From positions 62,001 to 126,000 of the forward strand of contig CAWAJF010000007.1 of the NCBI GenBank assembly GCA_963782345.1: DNA of 64,000 bases. The letters run 5' to 3'. Numbering within the stretch: position 1 is the first letter of the stretch; each line of letters starts with the position of its first letter. This DNA is from DASUPK01 sp963782345. GTDB lineage: Bacteria; Actinomycetota; Thermoleophilia; Solirubrobacterales; 70-9. Made by a program: the position numbers and the translations under genes. A model generated the notes under the pieces. The model was not told where the DNA came from. It did no database searches and saw only the letters and a program-made list of their open reading frames with translations. Positions 43,947 to 52,506 of the stretch are shown here, piece by piece.

Positions 43947-44969
43947 TTTACGGGCCCGTTTTGCGGGCCGCCGCTTCTTCTTCTGAGCTTTCTTCTTGGG
44001 TGCCGGCTGCTTCGCGGCGGGGGCCGGCGCCGCGAACGCCAGGATCAGCGGCGCCACCAGGTCAGGCTTCTCGACGTTGGGGGAGTGGCCGGCGCCGGGG
44101 ATCAGGTGCGTCTCTGCGCCCGGGACGTCTCGGTAGCGGGCGATTGCGGCCTGCGGGTCATAGATCTGGTCCTCGGCGCCGAAGATGACGAGCAGCGGGA
44201 CGTGAGCGGCGGCAAGGCGCTGATCGAGCGGCTGCTCGGCGACGAAGTCCTTCTCGGCGTCGCTGGTGTCCTTGAGCGCCGTGTAGGTCATCGCGCGGAG
44301 ATCGTCCACGGGCTGGTCCGGGTTGTCAAAGCCGCTCGAGATGTTGTACCCGGGCGCAAACGCCCTGTCGTACTCGCCGCGAATCGTCGAGGTGGGAGCG
44401 ACCTGGACGAGGCGGGCGATGGCCTGGCCGATCACCGGCCACATGCTGAGGTGCTCGCCCAGCGACTCGTGCTCGAACCCGTCTTCCGGGGACTGATCGA
44501 TGATCGCGATCCTCGACGCCAATTGCGGGCTCTGCTCCGCCACGGCCACCGCAACACTGGCGCCCAGCGAGTGTCCGACGACCGTCGCCCCCACGACGTG
44601 CAGCTTCGCGAGCGCCTCGGCGACCGCACTCGCCTGGTCCTCGATGGAGTACCCGGAGCCGGGCTTGTCGGACCCACCCATGCCGAGCAGGTCGATGCGG
44701 ATAACCCGATGGCTCGGCTCAAGCAGCGGAGCGAGGTTGTCCCACCAGTCCATCGAGCAGGTCTCGCAGTGGAGCAGCACGATCGGGCTTCCCTGGGGAC
44801 TCCCTTGATCGAGGACCTGGAGCGTCCCGGACGAGGTGTCGACGAGTCGCGCTCCGTCGTCTCTGACATAAGCGCTCTTCGTCGCGTTCGAGACGACGAG
44901 CGCGTTGAGGAGCAGGAGAACGACGATTCCCCCGACCACCCCCAGGGTGATCTTGAGCCAGCGGCTCAC
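43944..44969 (-). CDS. Membrane-anchored alpha/beta hydrolase with Lys-rich tail
   Basis: 341 residues from GTG. An N-terminal helix (ITLGVVGGIVVLLLLNALVV) is followed by a lipase/epoxide-hydrolase-like fold: VLLHCETCSMDWWDNLAPLL, the nucleophile in VVGHSLGASVAVAVAEQ, the acid in IFGAEDQIYDPQ and the histidine in PGAGHSPNVEKPD. The last 30 residues are Ala/Pro/Lys/Arg repeats (KKKAQKKKRRPAKRARK) beyond the fold. The substrate is unknown. Its start overlaps the HD-domain gene stop as GTGA, so the two are probably one operon. Confidence 0.8.
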   Translation of the reverse strand: MSRWLKITLGVVGGIVVLLLLNALVVSNATKSAYVRDDGARLVDTSSGTLQVLDQGSPQGSPIVLLHCETCSMDWWDNLAPLLEPSHRVIRIDLLGMGGSDKPGSGYSIEDQASAVAEALAKLHVVGATVVGHSLGASVAVAVAEQSPQLASRIAIIDQSPEDGFEHESLGEHLSMWPVIGQAIARLVQVAPTSTIRGEYDRAFAPGYNISSGFDNPDQPVDDLRAMTYTALKDTSDAEKDFVAEQPLDQRLAAAHVPLLVIFGAEDQIYDPQAAIARYRDVPGAETHLIPGAGHSPNVEKPDLVAPLILAFAAPAPAAKQPAPKKKAQKKKRRPAKRARK

Positions 44970-45526
44970 AGGCCGAGCTCATCCGAGCGCTCGGCGAGCG
45001 CCTCGATGACCAGGGCGATGTGCTCGTCCTGATCGACGCCGAGCTCTTCGATTCCCCTCTGGACCTCGTCGCGATTGACTGCGGCCGCAAACGACGGCTG
45101 CTTGAGCTTCTTCTTGACCGACTTCGGCTTCATGCCGTCGAGACCCGTCGGGCGGACCCGGGCGCAGGCGACCACGAAACCGGAGAGCTCGTCCACGGCG
45201 TAGAGCGTCTTCGCCATCCGGGTCTCGCGGGGGACCCCCATGAAGTCGGCGTGACCGGCGACCGCGTCGATCGCCTCCTGCGGGTAGCCGCGCTCGGTGA
45301 GCTCCTTGATCGCGACGCGAGGATGGCCCGTCTCGAGGTCGGGATAGCGCTCGTAGTCGAGGTCGTGGACGAGGCCAGTGACGGCGTAGAGCTCCTCGTC
45401 CTCATCCCACTTGCGGGCGTACGCGCGCATCGCCGCCTCGACTCCGAGCAGGTGCTTTCTGAGCGAATCGGAGTCGATCCACTCGGTGACGAGCCGCCAT
45501 GCATCCTCTCTTGAGACGTCCGCCAT
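44966..45526 (-). CDS. HD-domain hydrolase
   Basis: 186 residues. The metal-binding HD pattern is seen in HLLGVEAAMRAYARKW, TGLVHDLDYERYPDLETGHP, IDAVAGHADFMG and TLYAVDELSGFVVACA. This subfamily acts on nucleotides or small phosphates, but members are poorly characterised. A Lys-rich KPKSVKKKLKQPSF segment follows. It is divergent from murA with 23 bases between the starts, so the promoters must overlap the coding sequences. Confidence 0.8.
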   Translation of the reverse strand: MADVSREDAWRLVTEWIDSDSLRKHLLGVEAAMRAYARKWDEDEELYAVTGLVHDLDYERYPDLETGHPRVAIKELTERGYPQEAIDAVAGHADFMGVPRETRMAKTLYAVDELSGFVVACARVRPTGLDGMKPKSVKKKLKQPSFAAAVNRDEVQRGIEELGVDQDEHIALVIEALAERSDELGL

Positions 45527-45549
45527 GCGGCTGGCTACTCTAGGCGCCC

Positions 45550-46851
45550 ATGGAGAAATTCATCATCCAGGGTGGCGTCCCGCTCTCGGGGGAGATCGTT
45601 CCGGCGGGCAACAAGAACGCCGCGCTCCCGATCCTCGCCGCGTGCCTGCTCACCGACGAGGAGCTCATCATCGGCAACGTGCCGAGGATCCGCGACGTGG
45701 AGTCCATGCTCGGCCTCCTGGAGAGACTTGGAGTGGAGGTTGCCTGGACGGGCGACAACGAGGTCACGCTCCGTGCCAACGAGATCGGCGGCACCTCGGT
45801 CGACGAGGAGCTCGCCAACCGGATCCGGGCCTCCTTCCTGGTCGCCGGGCCGCTGCTGGCGCGCTGCGGCGAGGTCAAGATGCCGCCCCCCGGTGGGGAC
45901 ACCATCGGGCGGAGGCGGCTCGACGCCCACCTCGATGCGTTCCGGGACCTTGGCGCCGGGATCGATGGCGACCTCTGGATCGAGCTCTCCGCGCCGCCCG
46001 GCGGCCTCAAGGCAACCCGGATCTTCATGGACGAGCCCTCGGTGATGGGGACCGAGAACGCCCTGCTCGCCGCGGCGCTGACTCCGGGCCCGACGACGAT
46101 CGCAAACGCCGCCTCCGAGCCCCACGTCCAGGATCTGGCGCGGCTGCTCTGCAAGATGGGAGCGCACGTCGACGGGATCGGCTCGAACGTGATGACCGTC
46201 CGCGGGCAGGAGAAGCTCGGCGGCGCCGAGCACTCGGTTTGCGCGGATCACATCGAGATCGCCAGCTTCATGGCGCTGGCCGCCGCCACGAGCGGCGAGC
46301 TGCGTATCCGCGACGTCGTGGCGGAGGACCTGGAGGGCATCCGCCGTCATTTCCGGCGGCTCGGCCTGCAGACGATGCTCGAGGGCGGCGACCTGCTCGT
46401 GCCGCCGGAGCAGAAGCTCACCATCCGCGACGACCAGGGCGACGCGATTCCAAAGATCGACGACGGTCCCTGGCCCGCCTTTCCCGCCGACCTCACCTCG
46501 ATCGCACTCGCGCTCGCCACGCAGGCGGCCGGGACGATCGTGATCCACGAGAAGATGTTCGAGAACCGGCTGTTCTTCGTCGACAAGCTGGTCGCGATGG
46601 GCGCTCGGATCCACCTCAGCGACCCCCACAGGGCGGTCGTCAGTGGTCCGAGCCGGCTTCACGGTGCTCGACTGGAGAGCCCCGACATCCGCGCGGGCAT
46701 GGCGATGCTCATCGCGGCGCTCGCCGCGCAGGGCACCTCGGAGATCGGCAACGTCGCGCAGATCGATCGCGGCTATGAGCGAATCGACGTGCGGCTGCGC
46801 GATCTGGGCGCCCGCATCGAGCGGGTCGCCTCAGAGCGCGTTCCGGCCTAG
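45550..46851 (+). CDS. murA: UDP-N-acetylglucosamine 1-carboxyvinyltransferase
   Basis: 433 residues starting MEKFIIQGGVPLSGEIVPAG. The first committed step of peptidoglycan synthesis: transfer of enolpyruvate from PEP to UDP-GlcNAc. The inside-out barrel motifs are present (GNKNAALPILAACLL, IRASFLVAGPLLAR, PHVQDLARLLCKMGA, HIEIASFMALAAATSG, FPADLTSIALALATQA, DIRAGMAMLIAALAA). The catalytic loop reads PPPGGDTIGRRRLD, with Asp117 where most MurA proteins have Cys. Mycobacterial MurA has Asp at the same place and resists fosfomycin. Confidence 0.95.
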   Translation: MEKFIIQGGVPLSGEIVPAGNKNAALPILAACLLTDEELIIGNVPRIRDVESMLGLLERLGVEVAWTGDNEVTLRANEIGGTSVDEELANRIRASFLVAGPLLARCGEVKMPPPGGDTIGRRRLDAHLDAFRDLGAGIDGDLWIELSAPPGGLKATRIFMDEPSVMGTENALLAAALTPGPTTIANAASEPHVQDLARLLCKMGAHVDGIGSNVMTVRGQEKLGGAEHSVCADHIEIASFMALAAATSGELRIRDVVAEDLEGIRRHFRRLGLQTMLEGGDLLVPPEQKLTIRDDQGDAIPKIDDGPWPAFPADLTSIALALATQAAGTIVIHEKMFENRLFFVDKLVAMGARIHLSDPHRAVVSGPSRLHGARLESPDIRAGMAMLIAALAAQGTSEIGNVAQIDRGYERIDVRLRDLGARIERVASERVPA

Positions 46852-46852
46852 C

Positions 46853-47140
46853 TCAGACGCTGTAGGCGTTGTGCAGCTCGGTGAAATTGGGCTGCGGGGG
46901 CTCGTCCGGCGCGTCGTCACCGAGAATCTCAGCGATCCCGGGGCCGAGCCGCGACTCGGCGAACGCCCCGAAGGCCTCAGGCGACTCCCAGATGTCGAGA
47001 ATCTTCAGGGTGTCGCCATCGAAGCGCGCCGTGTGCGCGATCAGCCCGTCGGGCGGGTCGCCCTTGGGGTCCAGCGCCGCGTCAACGGCGTCGTACTGGT
47101 CCGGCGCCAACTGCATTTCCATCTCCACGAAAACCGCCAC
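46853..47140 (-). CDS. ABM-domain (antibiotic biosynthesis monooxygenase-like) small protein
   Basis: 95 residues from GTG behind GGAGGAGGAG. The dimeric ferredoxin-like fold pattern is FVEMEMQLAPDQYDAVDAAL, GLIAHTARFDGDTLKILDIW, then SPEAFGAFAESRLGPGIAEI. Relatives range from heme-degrading to quinol monooxygenases and plain stress proteins. No catalytic signature decides between them. Its stop lies 2 bases from the convergent murA stop. Confidence 0.7.
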   Translation of the reverse strand: MAVFVEMEMQLAPDQYDAVDAALDPKGDPPDGLIAHTARFDGDTLKILDIWESPEAFGAFAESRLGPGIAEILGDDAPDEPPQPNFTELHNAYSV

Positions 47141-47241
47141 TTCGTCTCCTCCTCCGGTTGGGTAGCTGCGAGAATCCTATTCGGAGAGGCGCCGCCGAGA
47201 AGCTTGCAGCCTGTGAACGCCGGTGACGGGATGATGGGTCG

Positions 47242-48240
47242 ATGATTCACCCGATCCCCCCGGGCACCCGGGACATCCTGCCTGACGAAATGCGCGAGCT
47301 TCGCTCTCTCCAGGCGACCCTGATCGAGGTCTTCGAGCGATTCGGCTACGGCCAGGTGGCCACACCGACGCTCGAGTACGACGAGGTGCTGCAGCGCGGG
47401 GAGGGCCGCAGCGGGGTGGGGGCGTACCGCTTCTTCGACGAGCGGGGCGAGCTCCTCGCCCTGCGCTCAGACATGACGATCCCGATCGCGCGGCTGGTCG
47501 CATCCCGCTTCGCCGATGCCCAGCCACCGCATCGCTTCTCCTACGTCGGGAACGCGTACCGGATCGTCCGGCCGCAGCGAGGCCAGGTCCGCCAGTTCCT
47601 CCACGCCGGGATCGAGCTGCTCGGCTCGCCCGCCCCGGAGGGCACGGTCGACGTCCTGGAAGTGCTGAGCGCCTCGCTGGACGCGGTCGGGCTGAACCGC
47701 GCGGTCCTCGGCCTGGGCGACGCCGATCTCTATCGCCAGCTTCTCACCGAGCTGGGCGTGGAGGGAGAGCACCGCGCCCGCATCCTCGACCGGCTCGCGG
47801 AGCACAACCTCGTCGGGCTGGAGATGGCGGTCGACGACGTCGCGGGCCTCGATGCCCACGGACGCGAGACCCTGCTGAGGCTTCCAGGCATGCGGGGCGG
47901 AGCCGAGGTGCTCGAGCAGGCCCGCGAGCTCGGCGGGGCCGCCGTGGAGCGAGCGGCACAGCGCCTCCAGCAGACCTACGATCTCCTGGTCGAGCGCGGA
48001 GTCGCCGGCCGGGTGCAGCTCGATCTCAGCCTCCTCCGCGACCTCGGCTACTACACCGGAGCGATCGTGGAGATCTACGACCCGGCCCTCGGCCACATCC
48101 TCGGCGGCGGCGGGCGCTATGACGACCTGGTCGGTCGCTTCGGCCGCGCGATGCCGGCCGCGGGATTCGGGCTGTACCTCGAGCGGGTGCACCTCGCTCA
48201 GATGGAGGAGGAGCGACTGGCGAGGAAGGGCGCGAAATGA
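47242..48240 (+). CDS. hisZ: ATP phosphoribosyltransferase regulatory subunit
   Basis: 332 residues. A class II synthetase-like protein without synthetase activity: PPGTRDILPDEMRELRSLQA, YGQVATPTLEYDEVL, LALRSDMTIPIARLVASRFA, RFSYVGNAYRIVRPQRGQVR, and GHILGGGGRYDDLVGRFG near residues 281-298. It forms an octameric complex with the short HisG and makes it sensitive to histidine. A HisS is excluded by the missing anticodon domain and by the adjacent hisG (ATGA overlap). Confidence 0.9.
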   Translation: MIHPIPPGTRDILPDEMRELRSLQATLIEVFERFGYGQVATPTLEYDEVLQRGEGRSGVGAYRFFDERGELLALRSDMTIPIARLVASRFADAQPPHRFSYVGNAYRIVRPQRGQVRQFLHAGIELLGSPAPEGTVDVLEVLSASLDAVGLNRAVLGLGDADLYRQLLTELGVEGEHRARILDRLAEHNLVGLEMAVDDVAGLDAHGRETLLRLPGMRGGAEVLEQARELGGAAVERAAQRLQQTYDLLVERGVAGRVQLDLSLLRDLGYYTGAIVEIYDPALGHILGGGGRYDDLVGRFGRAMPAAGFGLYLERVHLAQMEEERLARKGAK

Positions 48241-48914
48241 GCCCCACGGTGGAGGCGCCCCGCGCCCGCGCCGGCGGCCCCCTCAAGTTGGCGATCCCAC
48301 GTGGGGCGCTATGGGGGGAGACCCTCGATGCGCTCGACCGGATTGGCATCGACACCTCCGAGATGCGGGGCGACTCCCGCTCGCTGATCTTCGGCGTCGA
48401 CGAGATGAGCCTGGTGACGATGCGTCCCTCGGACGTCCCCACCTATGTCGAGTCGGGCGCCGCCGACCTCGGGATCACCGGCAAGGACGTGCTGCTCGAG
48501 CACACCGACCGGATCGTCTACGAGATCCTCGACCTCGGCTACGGCGGCTGCCGGATGGTCCTGGCCGGCCGGAAGGGGGACGCGAGCCTCGGCGAGACCG
48601 AGAGGCGTCTCGGGGGCATGCGGATCGCGACCAAGTACCCGAGGATCGCCGAGCGCTACTTCGAGGAGACCGGTCGCCAGGCGGAGGTGATCGAGGTGAA
48701 GGGCTCGGTGGAGCTGGCCCCACTGGTCGGGCTGGCCGACGGGATCGTCGACCTGGTCGCCACCGGCCGCACCCTCGAGGAGAACGGCCTTGAGATCCGC
48801 GAGGAGATCGCCTCCTCGACCGCGCGGCTGGTCGCCAATCGCGTCTCCCACAAGCTTCGCGCCCCAGAGGTCGACAACCTCGTGGAGCGGCTTCGGCCCG
48901 AGAAGAGCCGATGA
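48237..48914 (+). CDS. hisG: ATP phosphoribosyltransferase, short form
   Basis: 225 residues. First step of histidine synthesis (ATP plus PRPP). The short, HisZ-dependent form: KLAIPRGALWGETLDALDRI, ESGAADLGITGKDVLLEHTD, RIATKYPRIAERYFEETGRQ, LAPLVGLADGIVDLVATGRT. It lacks the C-terminal regulatory domain of the long form, which fits the hisZ partner just upstream. Overlaps hisZ and hisD by 4 bases each, a coupled operon. Confidence 0.94.
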   Translation: MSPTVEAPRARAGGPLKLAIPRGALWGETLDALDRIGIDTSEMRGDSRSLIFGVDEMSLVTMRPSDVPTYVESGAADLGITGKDVLLEHTDRIVYEILDLGYGGCRMVLAGRKGDASLGETERRLGGMRIATKYPRIAERYFEETGRQAEVIEVKGSVELAPLVGLADGIVDLVATGRTLEENGLEIREEIASSTARLVANRVSHKLRAPEVDNLVERLRPEKSR

Positions 48915-50185
48915 AGATCGCGCGCTTCGATTGGGACGGGCGTGACCCCCGTGCCCTGGCTACAGAGGTCCGGGCGCTGCAGCCCGCGCTGGGCGAGGTC
49001 AGCGGGCCCGTCGCGGAGATCATCGCCGAGGTCCGCCGCGGCGGCGATCAGGCGCTGGCGGAGATCGAGGCCAGGTTCGGCGGCAAGACAGTGGATCCCG
49101 GCGCTTTCCGCCGGCCCGGCGAGGCCGTGCGCTCGGCCGCATCGCGGCTCAACCCCGAGCTGGTCTCCGCGCTGGAGACCGCGGCGGCAAACATCCGGTC
49201 GGTCGCCGAGGCGCAGCTCGCCGACGCGCGCCGCGTAAAGCTGCCCGAGGGACAGTCGATCGAGCTCCGTGAGTTCGCGGTCGGCTCGGCCGGGATCTAT
49301 GCGCCCGGCGGGGCCGCCGCCTACCCCTCGACCGTGCTGATGGGGTGCATTCCGGCGAAGGTCGCCGGCGTGGAGCGCGTCGCCGTCGCCACACCCGCGA
49401 GCGAGGGCCCGGTGCTCGACCTGATGCTCGCCGCCGCCGCCATCGGCGGCGCGGACGAGGTCTACGCCGCCGGAGGAGCGCAGGCGATCGCCGCGCTGGC
49501 GCTCGGCACCGAGACGATTCCCCCTGTCGACGTGATCGCGGGGCCCGGTAACCGCTACGTCCAGGAGGCGAAGCGCCAGCTGGTGGGGGAGGTCGGGATC
49601 GATGGGATCGCCGGACCCTCCGAGCTGATGGTGATCGCCGGGGACACGGCCAATGCCGACTGGATCGGGCTCGATCTCTGCGCCCAGGCAGAGCACGGGC
49701 CGGACGGCTTGCTGGTCGCGGCAGCCGTGGAGACGGGCATCCTCGACGCAATCGAGCGGAGCGTGGAGCGGATCGCCGCCGAGAGAGGGATCGCGGACGA
49801 CGCAGCGCTCGCGCTGGTCGCGATTCCCGAGACGGAGGCCGGGGTGACCCTCGCGAACGCGATCGCTCCCGAGCACCTCGAGATCCTCACCGAAGACGCC
49901 GAGCTGCTGGCGCCGAGCGTCACGACCGCCGGCTGCGTGTTCGTCGGCGAGCGCGGCGCCACTGCCTTCGGCGACTACGCCGCCGGCTCCAACCACGTGC
50001 TGCCCACCGGAGGCGCGGGGCGCTTCCAGGGGCCGCTCGGGCCGGACGCCTTCCGGCGCCGGATCGCCACCGTCGAGGTGACGCAGGACGCGGCCCGGGC
50101 GCTCGCGCCGACGGTCGCTACATTGGCCCGCGCCGAGGGCTTCCCGCTGCACGCTGACTCGGCGGAGGCACGGGCTAAGGACTGA
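48911..50185 (+). CDS. hisD: Histidinol dehydrogenase
   Basis: 424 residues. The last two steps of histidine synthesis, histidinol to histidine with two NAD, zinc-dependent. Landmarks are AVGSAGIYAPGGAAAYPSTV (about 118-137), YAAGGAQAIAALALGTETIP, VDVIAGPGNRYVQEAKRQLV, IDGIAGPSELMVIA, DLCAQAEHGPDG (metal-binding Gln/His) and NAIAPEHLEIL. FGDYAAGSNHVLPTGGAGRF lies near the end. Overlaps hisG by 4 bases. Confidence 0.96.
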   Translation: MKIARFDWDGRDPRALATEVRALQPALGEVSGPVAEIIAEVRRGGDQALAEIEARFGGKTVDPGAFRRPGEAVRSAASRLNPELVSALETAAANIRSVAEAQLADARRVKLPEGQSIELREFAVGSAGIYAPGGAAAYPSTVLMGCIPAKVAGVERVAVATPASEGPVLDLMLAAAAIGGADEVYAAGGAQAIAALALGTETIPPVDVIAGPGNRYVQEAKRQLVGEVGIDGIAGPSELMVIAGDTANADWIGLDLCAQAEHGPDGLLVAAAVETGILDAIERSVERIAAERGIADDAALALVAIPETEAGVTLANAIAPEHLEILTEDAELLAPSVTTAGCVFVGERGATAFGDYAAGSNHVLPTGGAGRFQGPLGPDAFRRRIATVEVTQDAARALAPTVATLARAEGFPLHADSAEARAKD

Positions 50186-50190
50186 GAGAC

Positions 50191-50781
50191 ATGAGCCGCA
50201 CAGGAGAGATCAAGCGCGAGACCAAGGAGACGAAGGTCGCCCTGCGCCTTGACCTGGATGGCGGCGACGCAAAGGTCGCGACTGGCGTCGGCTTCCTGGA
50301 CCACATGCTGGAGCTGCTCGCGCGCCATGGCCGGCTCGGGCTCGAGGTCGAGGCCTCCGGCGATCTCCAGACCGGCGCGCACCACACAACCGAGGACGTC
50401 GGCATCTGCCTCGGGCAGGCGATCGACGAGGCGCTGGGCGACCGGGCGGGAATCCGCCGCTACGGCTCCGCCCTGGTGCCGATGGACGAGGCGCTGGGAG
50501 AGTGCGCCATCGACATCTCCGGCAGGCCCTACTGCGCCTTCGACGCCGAGCTGCCGGACGTGACGATCGCGGGGTTCGACTCCGAGCTCACCGAGGAGTT
50601 CTTCCGCGCCGTCTCCAACAACTCGAAGATGACCCTGCACCTCTGGGTCCGCTCCGGATCCAACGCGCACCACATGATCGAGGCCTCCTTCAAGGCGTTC
50701 GCGCGGGCGCTGCGCGTAGCCGTCTCGGTCGACCCGGACGAGAGCGGAGTCCCGTCCACGAAGGGAACCCTGACGGAATGA
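50191..50781 (+). CDS. hisB: Imidazoleglycerol-phosphate dehydratase
   Basis: 196 residues, the monofunctional type without the phosphatase domain. Metal-binding motifs are FLDHMLELLARHG, GAHHTTEDVGICLGQAIDEA and HMIEASFKAFARAL. SRTGEIKRETKETKV at the start is the normal N-terminus. It lies 5 bases after hisD and its stop overlaps hisH as ATGA. Histidinol-phosphate aminotransferase (hisC), usually between hisD and hisB in actinobacteria, is not here. Confidence 0.95.
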   Translation: MSRTGEIKRETKETKVALRLDLDGGDAKVATGVGFLDHMLELLARHGRLGLEVEASGDLQTGAHHTTEDVGICLGQAIDEALGDRAGIRRYGSALVPMDEALGECAIDISGRPYCAFDAELPDVTIAGFDSELTEEFFRAVSNNSKMTLHLWVRSGSNAHHMIEASFKAFARALRVAVSVDPDESGVPSTKGTLTE

Positions 50782-51392
50782 CCAGGATCTCGATCCTGGA
50801 CTACGGGATGGGGAACCTGCGCTCGGTCGAGAAGGCCCTCGAGCGGGTGGGAGCGGAGGCCGAGATCACCGCGGACCGAGAGCGCGTCGAGTCCGCGGAC
50901 GGCGTGATCCTGCCCGGCGTCGGGGCTTTTCCGAAGGCGATGGAGCGGGTGCGCGAGACCGGGCTCGACGACCTCGTCGCCGGGCGGATCGAGGCCGGCG
51001 TGCCCGTGCTCGGCATCTGCCTCGGCATGCAGCTGCTCTTCGAGTCCTCGGTCGAGAACGACGGGGCGAGCGGGCTCTCACTGCTCGGCGGGACCGTGGC
51101 CCCGCTCGAGGCGAACGGCTACAAGGTTCCGCACATCGGCTGGTCGCCGGTGCGCTGGGAGCACTCCTCCGAGCTCACCGAGGGCCTCGGCGAGGAGACG
51201 CCCTTCTACTTCGTCCACTCGTTCGCTCCGCGCCCCGCGGCCGAGGCCGACGTGCTCGGGACCGCCGCGTACGGAGAGCGCTTCGCCTGCGCCGTAGAGC
51301 GGCCGCCCCTCTACGGCGTCCAGTTCCATCCCGAGAAGTCGAGCTCCGCCGGCCTCGGGCTACTCGCCAACTTCCTGCGCATCTGCAGTTGA
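50778..51392 (+). CDS. hisH: Imidazole glycerol phosphate synthase, glutamine amidotransferase subunit
   Basis: 204 residues starting MTRISILDYGMGNLRSVEKA. The glutaminase triad is visible: the nucleophile in VPVLGICLGMQLLFE (Cys near residue 80), and YGVQFHPEKSS with His and Glu near residues 183-188. It passes ammonia to HisF, whose gene lies 1.1 kb downstream. Its stop overlaps the TTG start of hisA (TTGA). Confidence 0.95.
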   Translation: MTRISILDYGMGNLRSVEKALERVGAEAEITADRERVESADGVILPGVGAFPKAMERVRETGLDDLVAGRIEAGVPVLGICLGMQLLFESSVENDGASGLSLLGGTVAPLEANGYKVPHIGWSPVRWEHSSELTEGLGEETPFYFVHSFAPRPAAEADVLGTAAYGERFACAVERPPLYGVQFHPEKSSSAGLGLLANFLRICS

Positions 51393-52114
51393 TTCTCTAC
51401 CCGGCGATCGACATCCGCGACGGCAAGGCCGTCAGGCTGATCCAGGGGGATTACGAGCAGGAGACGGCCTACGACGACGATCCGGTGGTCGCGGCCCGTC
51501 GCTGGGTCGACGGCGGTGCGCGCTGGCTTCACGTGGTCGACCTGGACGGAGCTCGCGCGGGCGAGCCGGTCAACCTGGAGCACGTACGGCGGATTGTGTC
51601 CGCCGTCGGTGTCCCGGTCCAGCTCGGCGGCGGCCTCCGGGACTCGAAGAAGGTGGAGGAGGCGTTCTCCTCCGGGGTCGAGCGCGCCGTGCTGGGGACC
51701 GCCGCCGTCCGTGACCCGGACATGGCCGAGGCCATCGCGGCGGCCCACGGGCAGCGGATCGTCGCGTCGGTCGACGCGCGCTCCGGGAAGGTCGCGGCCG
51801 AGGGCTGGACCGAGGCGTCGGAGCTCGGCACGTCCGAGGTGATCGCCGAGCTTTCGGCCAGGGGCATCAGCAGGTTCGTCTACACCCCCGTGGAGGTCGA
51901 TGGCCTGATGGAGGGCCCGGACCTCGACTCCCTCCGGGATGCCGCGGATGCGACCGACGGCGAGCTGATCTACTCGGGCGGCGTCGGTTCGCTCGACGAT
52001 CTCCGTTCCCTCGCCGCGCTGGATCTGGGCAACCTGGCGGGCGTGATCGTCGGCCGGGCTCTATACGAGCAGCGCTTCACCGTGGCGGAGGCTCGGGCGA
52101 GCCTCGGCCCGTAG
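51389..52114 (+). CDS. hisA: ProFAR isomerase (5'-ProFAR isomerase)
   Basis: 241 residues from TTG. Beta/alpha barrel with catalytic acids in YPAIDIRDGKAVRLIQGDY (Asp near residue 8) and ASVDARSGKVAAEG (Asp near 129). VNLEHVRRIVSAVGVPVQLG and YSGGVGSLDDL are the phosphate-binding parts. In some actinobacteria (PriA) the enzyme also serves tryptophan synthesis; there is no clear way to tell here, but no trpF is in the window. Confidence 0.92.
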   Translation: MILYPAIDIRDGKAVRLIQGDYEQETAYDDDPVVAARRWVDGGARWLHVVDLDGARAGEPVNLEHVRRIVSAVGVPVQLGGGLRDSKKVEEAFSSGVERAVLGTAAVRDPDMAEAIAAAHGQRIVASVDARSGKVAAEGWTEASELGTSEVIAELSARGISRFVYTPVEVDGLMEGPDLDSLRDAADATDGELIYSGGVGSLDDLRSLAALDLGNLAGVIVGRALYEQRFTVAEARASLGP

Positions 52115-52124
52115 GATCATTCGC

Positions 52125-52481
52125 ATGGGGAGACTCTTCGGCCCGTTCTTCCTCGTCGCGGGCGTCATGCACTTCGTCAAGACCCGCTGGTATGAGCGGA
52201 TCATGCCGCCATACATCCCGCGCCATCGCGAGCTCGTCTACGTGAGTGGCGTCGCTGAGATCGCGGGCGGGCTTGCGACGCTGCACCCGGCGACCCGGAA
52301 GGCCGGAAGCATCTGGTCGATCGCGACGCTCCTCGCCGTCTTCCCTGCGAACCTCCACATGGCGCTGGAGCCGGAGAGATACGAGAAGGGAATCCCCGGC
52401 GGCCGCGCCGCCCTCTATGGGCGTCTACCCGTGCAGCTGCTGTTCATCGCGTGGGCCTACGCCGCGGGCGACTGGGACTAG
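52125..52481 (+). CDS. DoxX-like small membrane protein inside the his cluster
   Basis: 118 residues with three to four membrane helices: RLFGPFFLVAGVMHFVKTRW, LVYVSGVAEIAGGLATLHPA, GSIWSIATLLAVFPANLHMA and LPVQLLFIAWAYAAG. MPPYIPRHRELVYVSGVAEI is characteristic of the DoxX family. It lies between hisA and hisF on the same strand. Nothing links it to histidine synthesis, so it is probably a hitchhiker in the operon. Confidence 0.75.
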   Translation: MGRLFGPFFLVAGVMHFVKTRWYERIMPPYIPRHRELVYVSGVAEIAGGLATLHPATRKAGSIWSIATLLAVFPANLHMALEPERYEKGIPGGRAALYGRLPVQLLFIAWAYAAGDWD

Positions 52482-52506
52482 TTCGGCCTCGGTCTAGCCT
52501 TAGTGC

